Positions 29,134 through 37,541 of a stretch of DNA of 64,000 bases are shown here, piece after piece (position 1 is the stretch's first letter; each line of letters starts with the position of its first letter). The translations under genes and the position numbers were made by a program. The stretch is from Paenibacillus auburnensis (GTDB lineage Bacteria > Bacillota > Bacilli > Paenibacillales > Paenibacillaceae): NCBI RefSeq assembly GCF_927798115.1, contig NZ_CAKMMG010000008.1:186001-250000 (forward strand), written 5' to 3'. The notes beneath the pieces were generated by a model, which saw nothing but the letters and a program-made list of their open reading frames with translations, was not told the origin of the DNA and made no database searches.

Positions 29134-30093
29134 ATGAAACAAGTTCAGACGGGAGAGATTCCCGCTTATATTTATACATATGCCTGTTCGGGGGACGAGC
29201 TGGATTTATGCGGGATGGAGCTTCGCTGTTTGTTTGGCCAAGCAATTCCTCCGGGTATCTTCGCCAGCAGTATTAATGTAGAAGTCAGCCGCAGCCCGTT
29301 TATCAAGGAACGGATTGATGTAATGTACGCCGGAGACAGCCTGCCGGAAATTTATAAGCAGACAGAGCAGGTAGAGGTGGACGGAAAGACCTTTAAGGTG
29401 ATTTTTGTGAAGACCAATGATTTGTCCCCGGAGGAAAAAATAGAGTACGATGAACGCAGAGTGATTGAGCGGGAAATCGGCTTGCGCATCGAGGGAGAGG
29501 CGGATGTAAACCGTCCGGAGCTAGTGTATGGTATTGTAACACTGGGCGGCCGCTGGTACTTCGGTGCCTATCATAAGAACCAAGCGACCTGGTTCCGCCA
29601 GATGAAGAAACCGCGCAGTTACTCCATTGCGCTCAGTACGCGCGTGGCCCGGGCAGCGGTCAACATGGCTGTGCCGCAGCCGGCCGGTATCAGAGCTATT
29701 GATCCTTGCTGCGGCATCGGAACGGTAATGGTCGAAGCGTTGTCTATGGGGATTGATATTGTCGGGCGTGACATTAATCCCTTCATCGCGGCGGGAGCAC
29801 GGACGAATATTGCCCATTTCGGCTTTGAAAGTGAGGTCACCCTGGGGGATATCGCTGACATAACTGAGCATTACGATGCAGCGGTTGTGGACATGCCTTA
29901 TAATTTGTACTCCAGCATCACGCCGGAAGAACAATTTGATATCCTGGTCAATGCCCGCAGAATTGCTGACAGGGTTGTTATTGTAGCCATTGAAGCGATG
30001 GACGAAATGATCGCAGCTGCCGGGTTTGAAATTATAGACCGCTGTGTGGCCAAAAAAGGTCTGTTCTCCCGTCACTTGATGCTTTGCATATAA
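29134..30093 (+). CDS. RNA/DNA-type SAM-dependent methyltransferase (Trm11/UPF0020-like)
   Basis: About 319 residues. N-terminal THUMP-like region (IYTYACSGDELDLCGMELR), then a Rossmann methyltransferase with SAM motif AIDPCCGIGTVMVEAL and a D-M-P-Y catalytic tetrad (AAVVDMPYNLY) of the N-methyltransferase type. It resembles tRNA guanine-N2 methyltransferases of the Trm11/TrmN family; the target base is not known. I choose ATG 29134 (6 nt after GGAG), close to the conserved IYTYAC start; GTG 29098 with AGGAG at 10 nt is an alternative and would add 12 residues. Confidence 0.85.
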   Translation: MKQVQTGEIPAYIYTYACSGDELDLCGMELRCLFGQAIPPGIFASSINVEVSRSPFIKERIDVMYAGDSLPEIYKQTEQVEVDGKTFKVIFVKTNDLSPEEKIEYDERRVIEREIGLRIEGEADVNRPELVYGIVTLGGRWYFGAYHKNQATWFRQMKKPRSYSIALSTRVARAAVNMAVPQPAGIRAIDPCCGIGTVMVEALSMGIDIVGRDINPFIAAGARTNIAHFGFESEVTLGDIADITEHYDAAVVDMPYNLYSSITPEEQFDILVNARRIADRVVIVAIEAMDEMIAAAGFEIIDRCVAKKGLFSRHLMLCI

Positions 30094-30138
30094 CTTTATC
30101 CGCAGAAACATAAAAACTGGAGTGGAGGCGCTGCTGTG

Positions 30139-30756
30139 ATGGAAGCGAAATGGTTAACCTGGGCCAAGGAAATTCAGGCCATTGCCCAGACGGGTCTTAC
30201 ATACGCCAAGGATGTTTATGATATTGAGCGGTATCAGGCGCTGCGTGAGCTTAGCGTAGATATTCTGGCGAATTATACATTTGAGAGCAAGGAGAAGATC
30301 CGGCTCGCTTTTGCAGAGGATGAAGGATACTGTACACCTAAGGTGGATATCCGCGGCGTTATTTTTCAGGACGGTAAAATTTTGCTGGTCCGCGAGAAGC
30401 TCGACGGTAACTGGGCGCTTCCCGGGGGCTGGGGGGATATAGGACTTTCACCAAGTGAGGTGGCTGTCAAAGAAATCGCTGAAGAGTCCGGTTATCATGC
30501 TGAAGCTATACGTCTGCTGGCTGTGCTGGACAAAAAGTTCCATAACCACCCGCCGGAGCCTTATCATGTATACAAATTTTTTATTCTGTGCCGGATTACA
30601 GGAGGAGAAGCATCGGAAGGTGTAGAAACTAACGGAGTCGGCTTTTTTGGTGAAGATGAACTGCCTGAGCTGTCGCAGGAACGGAATACAGAAAAGCAGA
30701 TCAAGATGCTGTTCGAATTCTTAAAAAATCCAGAAAAGGCAGTCATTTTGGACTAG
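30139..30756 (+). CDS. NUDIX hydrolase with N-terminal helical domain
   Basis: 205 residues. The first 65 residues form a helical domain found in a subset of NUDIX enzymes; the NUDIX box runs GGWGDIGLSPSEVAVKEIAEESG, split as GG-x4-G and KE-I-x-EE-x-G with Lys replacing the usual Arg. It would hydrolyse a nucleoside diphosphate linked to another moiety (ADP-ribose-like or a sugar nucleotide). The start could be GTG 30136 or ATG 30139; both lie behind GGAGTGGAGG. Separated by 45 bp from the methyltransferase gene, so co-transcription is likely. Confidence 0.88.
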   Translation: MEAKWLTWAKEIQAIAQTGLTYAKDVYDIERYQALRELSVDILANYTFESKEKIRLAFAEDEGYCTPKVDIRGVIFQDGKILLVREKLDGNWALPGGWGDIGLSPSEVAVKEIAEESGYHAEAIRLLAVLDKKFHNHPPEPYHVYKFFILCRITGGEASEGVETNGVGFFGEDELPELSQERNTEKQIKMLFEFLKNPEKAVILD

Positions 30757-30957
30757 TAAACTGCATATAATGTATGACAAAGTGAAATATAAGTTTTATT
30801 TAGGCAAAAACTGGTTAATAATAATTATGAAAGCCTTTTCAAAAAAATCCGCTGAGCCTTTATATCTAAAAAATTATCCGGAAACATAACTTTTTGGGCC
30901 GGGCGGTCTACATTTTTTCCTCTACTGTGACGATAAGATATTTTAGGAGGGGATCGC

Positions 30958-31110
30958 ATGGAACAAGAAGAGTTGAGACTTCCGCTTACACAGGAGAGTG
31001 TAACACGTCCTGCCGAAGGCAATATTGCTACCGGACTGGTATGGGGTATTCTGATCAGCATTCCCTTATGGATCTCAGTATTCGGCTGGATCACAGGAAT
31101 CTGGCGGTAA
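30958..31110 (+). CDS. Small single-span membrane protein (50 aa)
   Basis: 50 residues from ATG 30958, 6 nt after TTAGGAGGGG, to TAA 31110. The first 22 residues are acidic and polar (EQEELRLPLTQE), and about 24-47 form one hydrophobic Trp-rich helix (LVWGILISIPLWISVFGWI). A terminator follows. No family recognised, but the ribosome binding site, codon pattern and helix support a real gene. Confidence 0.7.
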   Translation: MEQEELRLPLTQESVTRPAEGNIATGLVWGILISIPLWISVFGWITGIWR

Positions 31111-31156
31111 ACAGCGTCCGCAGAATTATATCCTACATGAATTGCAACTATACAAT

Positions 31157-31196
31157 GAAGGCTGCCTCTCCGTCCCGGAAGAAGCGGCCTTTTTAA
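31157..31196 (+). terminator. Terminator after the 50-aa membrane protein
   Basis: AAGGCTGC (31158-31165) pairs with GCGGCCTT (31184-31191), one wobble, then five T. Confidence 0.75.
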
Positions 31197-31228
31197 TTCT
31201 CTGCACATATTGCTTCCACCAAAAAAAA

Positions 31229-31266
31229 AAGGCTGTGCCCCTGTTTAAGGATGGCACAGCTTTTTT
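31229..31266 (-). terminator. Terminator of the ABC-F/ASCH transcript
   Basis: GGCTGTGCC pairs with TGGCACAGC; on the minus strand a long T run follows, and there are also T on the plus side, so it works both ways. It lies 4 bp beyond the ASCH stop codon. Confidence 0.85.
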
Positions 31267-31269
31267 GCT

Positions 31270-31749
31270 TCAGGTTATGGTCATTGGCTTCACATGCACC
31301 ACACGGAAGTTCTCACACACTACTTTCATAGTAGGATCGAAAGGCATGCCGTAGCGATTAAATTCTCTTGTGAAATATACCTCGTGCTCATGACGCCACG
31401 AACCCAGCGAACGGTCATCTTCGCCCTCGGAATAAGCGAATTCCGCAGTCACTTCATTAAAAGGGACAGTCTCGATATGCGTTGTTTCGATGATTGCCCT
31501 CGGCACGCCGTCTCCATCCAGCAGGATGGAATGGCCGCCGATAAAAGGCAGACTCAATCCCTGCTTTTCGAACAGTACCTTATTGGAGGCAGTCCCTGTC
31601 TTAATTCCTTGCAGCACCAGTTCCAGGAGCTCGTTTGCCAGCCGGGGGCTGTCACCGAAGGCCCATGCACTGTCGTATTTATCCTTTACCTTCGGGTGCT
31701 CCTCTACATATGCGTTCCAATAGTCTGCTATAGCTGTGTTTTCTGTCAT
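31270..31749 (-). CDS. ASCH-domain protein
   Basis: 159 residues with the ASCH core (LVLQGIKTGTASNK, the RAIIETTHIETVPFNEV strand pair and the ending FTREFNRYGMPFDP). ASCH is a PUA-like beta barrel proposed to bind RNA; some members hydrolyse N4-acetylcytidine. ATG 31749 sits about 7 nt after AAGGTG; GTG 31758 is in frame but inside that site. It lies 18 bp downstream of the ABC-F gene, so it is probably co-transcribed with a ribosome-acting protein. Confidence 0.87.
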   Translation of the reverse strand: MTENTAIADYWNAYVEEHPKVKDKYDSAWAFGDSPRLANELLELVLQGIKTGTASNKVLFEKQGLSLPFIGGHSILLDGDGVPRAIIETTHIETVPFNEVTAEFAYSEGEDDRSLGSWRHEHEVYFTREFNRYGMPFDPTMKVVCENFRVVHVKPMTIT

Positions 31750-31767
31750 TCCACTCACCTTCGCCCC

Positions 31768-33711
31768 TCAAATTAATTCCGCTTCGTTCATCCAGGTGGT
31801 ATATAAGTCATCCAGCTTGGCCTGCGCGGCATCCCGAGAGTGCTGAAGCTCAGCCAGCTTCAGTGCATCACTGGCGATGGAGGGCTCCAGCATCTCGGCA
31901 TCTATCCGGCTCACCCGTTCTTCGGCTGCCGCGATCTCCTCCTCCCAGCGGACCGCGGTAAGCGGTTTACGTGAGGAAGCGGGAGGAGTGGAGCTGTTGC
32001 TTCGTGCGGAAGCGCTTTTTGGCGGACCGCCGGCTTTTGAACCGCCTGCCTCTGTTTCTGAAGAACGTGCAGCGGCTTTCTCGGCCTGCTTCTCTTTGTA
32101 ATATTCATAATTCCCGGAGAATGCATGGAACCGGCCGTCTTCGATCGACCACAGCTTGCCGAAGCAGCGGTTAATGAAATAGCGGTCATGGGAAACCGCC
32201 AGCACAGTGCCGGGGAATTCCTCCAGCGCTTCTTCCAGCGCCTCGCGGGAATCAATATCGAGATGATTGGTCGGCTCATCAAGGATGAGCAGGTTCGGAC
32301 GGCGGTGCATCAGCACCGCGAAGCGCAGCCGCGTCCACTCTCCGCCGGAAAGATTGGTGATGTCCTTAAACACATCACTGCCGAAGAAGAGGAAGCGGGC
32401 AAGCTGACCACGGGCTTCGCCTTCCTCCAGTCCGGCCTCTTCGCGGAAATAACGCAGTACAGACAGCTTGCCGTCCTCAGGAACGGCTTCCTGGGCGAGA
32501 TAGCCTACAGCCGCCCGTGAGCCCAGTGCACAGCTTCCGCTGTCCGGGGCCTCCTGGCCGAGAATCATCCGCAGCAGGGTGCTTTTGCCGGCGCCGTTGC
32601 CTCCGATGAGTGCGGTGGTTTCGCCGTATCTCAGGATGTCGCTGGCTCCTGTGAAGAGGACGCGGCTGCCATAACTTTTGCTGATCTGGTCCAGGATAAC
32701 GACCTGATTGCCGGTCCGGTCATCCTGCTGCAGCTGCAGATCCATCGCTTTGCGCTCCAGGACCGGACGTTTGACCTTGACCATACGGTCCAGCGCCTTT
32801 TGCATCGAGGCGGCCCGGCGGTGGAAGGAGGGGTTCGGCGGATTGGAGCGGTTGCCCCATTCGATCAGCCGCTTGATGCTTTCCTGCATCTGTTTGATTT
32901 TCTTTTGCTGCTCCTGATAATCGGCGAACTGCTGAAGCAGACGGGCTTCCTTCTCTATCTGATAACCACTGTAATTAGTGTGGTAGGTAATGGCTTCACC
33001 GTCTTCAATTTCAACCACCTTCCGGACGACGGCATCGAGGAAATAGCGGTCATGGGAAATGGCCAGTACGGTGCCTTCGTAGGTCTGGAGGTACTGCTCC
33101 AGCCATTCGATAGCCTCCATGTCCAGATGATTGGTCGGCTCGTCAAGCAGCAGAACGTCGGGTCGGCGCAGCAGCAGCTCTGCCAGACCGACCTTTGTTT
33201 TCTCGCCGCCGGAGAGGGAAGCGAACACGCGGTCATATTGGGAGGCAGCAATGCCGAGGCCTTGTGCGACGCGCTGGATGGAGGAGTCGATCTCATAGCC
33301 TCCGGCTGCTTCGAATTTCTCCTGCAGGCTGCCGTATTCCTTGAGCAGCCTGTTCCAGGCAGCTTCCTCAGTCCCGGCGTCCAGCCCGGACATTTGCTGC
33401 TCCAGCTCCCGCAGCCGGCTCTGCCACGCGAGCGGTTCGGCAAAGCTTCGCTGCAGAACGGCATAGACAGTTTCCTGAGCGTCGGCTTCTTGGATCTGTG
33501 CGAGCAGGCCGACAATGCTGCCCCGGCGGATGGATATTTGTCCTTGATCCGGACGTTCTTCTCCGCTCAGCAGCCGGAAGAGGGTGGTTTTGCCGCAGCC
33601 GTTGCGGCCGATGAGACCGATCTTTTCGCCCTGGCGGATATCGAAGGTGATGTCACTCAGTACGAGCTGGGCACCGTGGTATTTTTGAACGTTTTGACAT
33701 GAGATGATCAT
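31768..33711 (-). CDS. ABC-F family ATPase (ribosome-associated, possible antibiotic resistance)
   Basis: 647 residues with two ATPase domains and no membrane segment. Walker A motifs are GRNGCGKTT and GGNGAGKST; both signature motifs are LSGGE; both Walker B segments read LLDEPTNHLD or LILDEPTNHLD. The interdomain linker (about 240-310) is long and basic, as in ABC-F proteins that enter the ribosomal E site, and the C-terminus ends in a low-complexity stretch and coiled coil. ABC-F proteins rescue stalled ribosomes or displace antibiotics. ATG 33711 sits 7 nt after AAAGGAGA. The mRNA leader has a 53-codon peptide and a terminator hairpin, a layout used for drug-induced attenuation. Exact subfamily is not determined. 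Confidence 0.92.
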   Translation of the reverse strand: MIISCQNVQKYHGAQLVLSDITFDIRQGEKIGLIGRNGCGKTTLFRLLSGEERPDQGQISIRRGSIVGLLAQIQEADAQETVYAVLQRSFAEPLAWQSRLRELEQQMSGLDAGTEEAAWNRLLKEYGSLQEKFEAAGGYEIDSSIQRVAQGLGIAASQYDRVFASLSGGEKTKVGLAELLLRRPDVLLLDEPTNHLDMEAIEWLEQYLQTYEGTVLAISHDRYFLDAVVRKVVEIEDGEAITYHTNYSGYQIEKEARLLQQFADYQEQQKKIKQMQESIKRLIEWGNRSNPPNPSFHRRAASMQKALDRMVKVKRPVLERKAMDLQLQQDDRTGNQVVILDQISKSYGSRVLFTGASDILRYGETTALIGGNGAGKSTLLRMILGQEAPDSGSCALGSRAAVGYLAQEAVPEDGKLSVLRYFREEAGLEEGEARGQLARFLFFGSDVFKDITNLSGGEWTRLRFAVLMHRRPNLLILDEPTNHLDIDSREALEEALEEFPGTVLAVSHDRYFINRCFGKLWSIEDGRFHAFSGNYEYYKEKQAEKAAARSSETEAGGSKAGGPPKSASARSNSSTPPASSRKPLTAVRWEEEIAAAEERVSRIDAEMLEPSIASDALKLAELQHSRDAAQAKLDDLYTTWMNEAELI

Positions 33712-33774
33712 GTGTATTCTCCTTTTTAGAATGCCCTGAGCCGCTTGATCAGGATGGAGGCCGGAAAAGAACAT

Positions 33775-33807
33775 AAAAAAGCCGCGAGGAAATTTCCCCG
33801 CGGCCTT
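33775..33807 (-). terminator. Leader terminator (attenuator) upstream of the ABC-F gene
   Basis: On the minus strand GCCGCGGGGAAA pairs with TTTCCTCGCGGC (one wobble), followed by six T. It lies between the leader peptide stop (33828) and the ABC-F start (33711), so it would cut off the ABC-F mRNA unless an alternative fold forms. Confidence 0.85.
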
Positions 33808-33827
33808 GAACAGTTCTCCGGTCTGGT

Positions 33828-33989
33828 TTATCCGTTGAAGTGTGGCTGGAAAGGCATTTCACAATGGTTTAGTGTTATTAAATTCTTGTAAATGGACAGA
33901 CTTCTCCCGTTGTCGGCATTTACATGAACGATGCCAGACATGATTGTAATCAGCCGGCTATTAACACTATTAGTCACATTGTGATCCAT
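33828..33989 (-). CDS. 53-aa leader peptide of the ABC-F gene
   Basis: The frame starts at ATG 33989, 9 nt after a very strong AAGGAGG, and stops 20 nt before the terminator stem. The 53 residues (MDHNVTNSVNSRLIT... ending PFQPHFNG) have no membrane helix or known domain. A strong ribosome binding site, a short frame, an intrinsic terminator and then an ABC-F gene is the arrangement of ribosome-mediated attenuation. It may instead be an independent small protein. No gene name assigned. Confidence 0.65.
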   Translation of the reverse strand: MDHNVTNSVNSRLITIMSGIVHVNADNGRSLSIYKNLITLNHCEMPFQPHFNG

Positions 33990-34023
33990 TCTTCCACACC
34001 TCCTTCGTAACAAATTTAAAGCT

Positions 34024-34052
34024 AGTTTAACCAATATCTTCAGAATATGCAA
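34024..34052 (-). promoter_or_regulatory. Promoter of the leader peptide/ABC-F transcript
   Basis: On the minus strand TTGCAT (34047-34052), 17-bp spacer, TAAACT (34024-34029), about 25 bp before the leader ribosome binding site. Confidence 0.55.
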
Positions 34053-34155
34053 GGGGGAAAGGGATTTTTTACCGCATATAACTCCGGCGGAACAAGTAGG
34101 ATGTTAGGGGGCGGTGCTGGCCGCCCAAATTTTTTTACGGGAAAGAGGAGAGACT

Positions 34156-34533
34156 ATGGCGATTTTTAACGGGCTTCTGGGCAATGCAACCCAGGTTGAG
34201 CTAGCCGATGTACAGCGGGAGTATGCGCGGATTCTGGCCCCTCAGGAGAAGATTGAACGGGCATATAAGCTAATCAGGGATATGTTTATTTTTACGGATA
34301 AACGGCTGATTCTCGTCGATAAACAGGGTGTAACCGGCAAGAAGACACAGTACCACTCTATACCTTATAAAAGCATTTCCCATTATTCCGTGGAGACGGC
34401 GGGCCACTTTGATCTGGATGCGGAGCTATGTCTGTATGTATCCGGCAGTGCCCTGCCGCTGAAGAAGACGTTCAATAAATCGGTCAATATTTACGAGGTA
34501 CAGGCGGTGCTGTCGCAGTATATTTTGAAATGA
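34156..34533 (+). CDS. Bacterial PH-domain protein (YvbH type)
   Basis: 125 residues, ATG 34156 after AGAGGAG. Beta-rich bacterial pleckstrin-homology domain: IFTDKRLILVDKQGVTGKKTQYHSIPY split over two strands, then SISHYSVETAGHFDLDAEL and a C-terminal helix (SVNIYEVQAVLSQYIL). These proteins are cytoplasmic, often oligomeric, and of unknown function in Bacillales. Stands alone between divergent leader and convergent chromate genes. Confidence 0.85.
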   Translation: MAIFNGLLGNATQVELADVQREYARILAPQEKIERAYKLIRDMFIFTDKRLILVDKQGVTGKKTQYHSIPYKSISHYSVETAGHFDLDAELCLYVSGSALPLKKTFNKSVNIYEVQAVLSQYILK

Positions 34534-34556
34534 AGGCCTGAGTGTTCCGGCAGCGG

Positions 34557-35096
34557 CTAGACCGTATAAGGAAGCAGAAACGCTCCATAGGCAAAAGCGG
34601 CAACAATCACAAGTGCAGGATGCAGCTTCAGCCACTTCATAGCGGCAAAAGCTATTACAGCAATGATGAGTGTCTGCCAGATCCCGATGGCTTCTGCCGG
34701 ACTTTTCGCCATTTGAATCGTAAGCACAGTCATCATAATAGCGATTACCGGCTGTACGAGCAGAGTCATCCCTTTTACGACAGGAGACTGCTTGTATTTC
34801 TGCATGACCTGGAGCAGGATGATCAGTGCAGCGGCAGAGGGGAGAACGGTAGCGAGTAGCGAAACAATAACCCCTATCCAGCCAAAAACATCATAGCCGA
34901 CGTAAGCGGCGATTTTCGTGGCAATCGGACCGGGCAGGGCATTGCCAAGCGCCAGCATATTGGAGAATTGCTCGTCGGTGAGCCAGCCGTAATGCGGAAC
35001 TATTTCCTCATACATCAGCGGAATGGAGGAAGGGCCGCCGCCATAGCCGAGCAGATTAGCCATGAAAAATCCGAAGATCAGTTCTAGCCATTCCAT
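34557..35096 (-). CDS. Chromate transporter, short-chain subunit (second)
   Basis: 179 residues, a single CHR domain with about six hydrophobic helices and the signature LLGYGGGPSSIPLM and ALGNALPGPIATKIAAYVGY. Short-chain CHR proteins work as a heterodimer of two homologous halves with opposite membrane orientation; the partner gene overlaps by one base (TAATG at 35094-35098). Function could be chromate efflux, or movement of another oxyanion. Second gene of a two-gene operon. Confidence 0.93.
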   Translation of the reverse strand: MEWLELIFGFFMANLLGYGGGPSSIPLMYEEIVPHYGWLTDEQFSNMLALGNALPGPIATKIAAYVGYDVFGWIGVIVSLLATVLPSAAALIILLQVMQKYKQSPVVKGMTLLVQPVIAIMMTVLTIQMAKSPAEAIGIWQTLIIAVIAFAAMKWLKLHPALVIVAAFAYGAFLLPYTV

Positions 35097-35677
35097 TAGG
35101 CGGTCCCTCCCTTCTTATTCTTCCCCGCAAGTATCCGGTAATGAACCGTTCCGTAACTGAGATAGAGCACAATGACGATGGCCGGGTGCAGATGCAGCAC
35201 TTCCAGCAGCACCAGCGCCAGTACGAGAAAAGCTGTTCCAATCCACTTTCCAAGCCCTTTGAAAGCTTTTTGTGCGAATTCGTACGCCATCATTCCGAGC
35301 ATCACCGCGATGACGGGCGAAACGGCGGCGATCATTCCCGCTACGGTTTTGGAGCCGCTTAAATAATTGACGGCAGAGAGCAGGGCGATCATTGCGATAC
35401 AGCTGGGCAGGATATGCGCCAGCACGGAAAGTATGGCCCCGCGGACTCCTTTTAGCTTATAGCCGAGATAGGCGGCCATTTTGGTGGCGATCGGTCCCGG
35501 CAAGGCGTTTGCGATAGCCAGCGTCTCGCCGAACTCGTCATCTGTCAGCCAGCCGTACCTGCTTACGGCATCATGCCGGATCAGCGGGATGACCGAAGGG
35601 CCTCCGCCGTAGCCGAGAATTCCCGTTCTGCACATCGCCACCGCAAGCTGCACATATTCTTTATTGGTCGATTTCAC
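35096..35677 (-). CDS. Chromate transporter, short-chain subunit (first)
   Basis: 193 residues with the same CHR domain (ILGYGGGPSVIPLIRH, AIANALPGPIATKMAAYLGY) and a basic tail KNKKGGT. Start is GTG 35677, 6 nt after AGGGGGA. The positive C-terminus and the difference in charge between the two halves fit dual topology of the pair. Divergent from the purine island. Confidence 0.93.
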   Translation of the reverse strand: MKSTNKEYVQLAVAMCRTGILGYGGGPSVIPLIRHDAVSRYGWLTDDEFGETLAIANALPGPIATKMAAYLGYKLKGVRGAILSVLAHILPSCIAMIALLSAVNYLSGSKTVAGMIAAVSPVIAVMLGMMAYEFAQKAFKGLGKWIGTAFLVLALVLLEVLHLHPAIVIVLYLSYGTVHYRILAGKNKKGGTA

Positions 35678-35832
35678 GGGACTCCCCCTAAAAGTTTAGA
35701 AACGTAGTCTGAGTTTGACTCATTCTATAACAACTGGTATGAGGGCAACTACTGCTCATGCCGTATTTGTGTAAATCTTTGTGCATGGCTCACAAAAACA
35801 GGCCGGCTGAATTTGAGTTTGCCCTTAACACA

Positions 35833-35862
35833 TTGACAGGGGAATTTGCTGTACGGTTAAAT
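35833..35862 (+). promoter_or_regulatory. Promoter at the start of the purine island
   Basis: TTGACA (35833-35838), 18-bp spacer, TTAAAT (35857-35862), giving a leader of roughly 35 nt before the Ntn hydrolase start. Confidence 0.55.
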
Positions 35863-35902
35863 GACACTAACCTTAAGCGTTTTGGGAAATGGAGATGGGT
35901 GC

Positions 35903-37480
35903 ATGACGACAGGGCCAGTAATCGGCACAAAAACAATGGTGGTCAGCCCCCATTACCTGGCTTCCGCAGCCGGGGCGGGAATTCTGCAAAAAGGGGGCAA
36001 TGCCTTTGATGCGGCGGTAGCGGTAAGTGCAACGCTCGCCGTAGTCTATCCGCATATGACCGGGCTTGGCGGCGATGCCTTTTGGCTCACCTACAGCGCC
36101 GGTGAAGGGCACGTCCGGGCTTACAACGGCAGCGGACGATCCGGCTACGGCGTCCGCAGGGACCGTTACGCCGGGGAAGCAGCGATTCCCCGGCGGGGGA
36201 TCCGCAGCGCCATTACGGTGCCCGGAATGGCGGACAGCTGGGCGGCGGTCCAGCGCCAGTATGGCCGCCTGACCTTCGGGGAGGTGCTGGAGCCGGCGAT
36301 CGGCTACGCCTCCGCAGGGTTTCCGCTGTCGCCGGATCAGCACGGGGGCAGCATCTTAGCCGGAGCCGCGCTGACGCCCGAGGCGGCGGCGATCTATCTT
36401 CCCGGCGGACGGCCTCCGGCTGTCCACGGGAAGTTCGTGCAGACGCAGCTTGCCGGGACGCTGCGTCTGCTTGCGGCAGGCGGACGCGACGCCTTCTATA
36501 AGGGGGCAATTGCGCAGGATATAGCCAATTATATGCATGCCGCCGGCGGGTATCTCACCCGTGATGATTTTGCCGATCATCACGGGGAATGGGTGGACCC
36601 CGTCTCCACTGATTATCACGGGCATACCGTTTATCAGGCGCCGCCCAACTCACAGGGCTTTGCAGCACTGATGGCGCTGAATATACTGGAGCACTTTGAT
36701 TTTGGGAATATCGAACAGGGTTCCTACGAGTATTATCATCTGCTGGCCGAGGCTTTGAAGCTGAGCTTCCGCGACCGGGATCAGGTGCTTACCGATCCGG
36801 CCTTCCGCCCGGTCCCGCTGGACCAGCTGCTGGATAAGCAGTATGGCGGGCAGCTCGCGGCATCCATCTCCATGCAGCGGGCTGCAGTGCTGGGCAGCGA
36901 GCCGATTGGCCGGGATACGGCCTATGCTGCTGTTGTGGACGGCGAGGGCAATGCGGTGTCGTTCATTCAAAGTCTTTATTTTGAATTCGGATCAGGCGCT
37001 GTGGCTGGAGAGACGGGAATTCTGCTGCAAAACCGCGGCTCCTTCTTCTCGCTCGACCCTGCACATATCAATACGCTGGAGCCGCATAAGCGTACGTTCC
37101 ACACGCTTATGCCGGCTATGGCCTGTAAGGACGGCAAGCCCGCCTTTCTCTATGGCACGCAAGGCGGAGAGGGGCAGCCGCAAACCCAGACAATGCTGTT
37201 GACACGTATGCTGCATTACGGCATGAATCCACAGGAGGCGGTGAATGCACCGCGGTTCGTGTGGGGCAGAACCTGGGGAGAACCGACGCAGGAGCTGAAA
37301 GTGGAAAAGCGCGCGGGGCAGCTTGTGCTTGATGAACTGGCCGCAGCCGGCCATATTGTCCGCCAGGCCGGAGAATATGACGGCATTATGGGCCATGCGC
37401 ATGCCATCGCCATTGACGGCAATGGCTACCGCAGCGGAGGGACTGATCCGCGCTGCGATGGTGCAGCCATTGGCTGGTAG
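35903..37480 (+). CDS. Gamma-glutamyltransferase-family Ntn hydrolase (YwrD/HpxW-like; candidate oxamate amidohydrolase)
   Basis: 525 residues from ATG 35903, 7 nt after GGAGA; no signal peptide. It is a proenzyme of the GGT family: GGNAFDAAVAVSATLAVVYPH near the start is split by the conserved HMTGLGGD loop, and the autoprocessing nucleophile is Thr339 in GRDTAYAAVVD. Cleavage before it would give subunits of 338 and 187 residues. The same length and split are known for K. pneumoniae oxamate amidohydrolase HpxW, and B. subtilis YwrD is similar. Its place at the head of a urate-catabolism island supports an oxamate (or related) role over glutathione cleavage. It lacks a secretion signal, unlike most true GGTs. 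Probably an operon with the amidase. Confidence 0.82.
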   Translation: MTTGPVIGTKTMVVSPHYLASAAGAGILQKGGNAFDAAVAVSATLAVVYPHMTGLGGDAFWLTYSAGEGHVRAYNGSGRSGYGVRRDRYAGEAAIPRRGIRSAITVPGMADSWAAVQRQYGRLTFGEVLEPAIGYASAGFPLSPDQHGGSILAGAALTPEAAAIYLPGGRPPAVHGKFVQTQLAGTLRLLAAGGRDAFYKGAIAQDIANYMHAAGGYLTRDDFADHHGEWVDPVSTDYHGHTVYQAPPNSQGFAALMALNILEHFDFGNIEQGSYEYYHLLAEALKLSFRDRDQVLTDPAFRPVPLDQLLDKQYGGQLAASISMQRAAVLGSEPIGRDTAYAAVVDGEGNAVSFIQSLYFEFGSGAVAGETGILLQNRGSFFSLDPAHINTLEPHKRTFHTLMPAMACKDGKPAFLYGTQGGEGQPQTQTMLLTRMLHYGMNPQEAVNAPRFVWGRTWGEPTQELKVEKRAGQLVLDELAAAGHIVRQAGEYDGIMGHAHAIAIDGNGYRSGGTDPRCDGAAIGW

Positions 37481-37541
37481 GGAATAGCTGCGGCATAGGA
37501 ATTAGTTGCCCGTTCGGTCCGGGAGGAAAGGAGAGGAAGAG

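Noticed and set aside
35903..37480. Secreted glutathione-degrading gamma-glutamyltransferase
   Set aside because: No signal peptide, and the length, subunit split and gene neighbours fit the YwrD/HpxW branch better.
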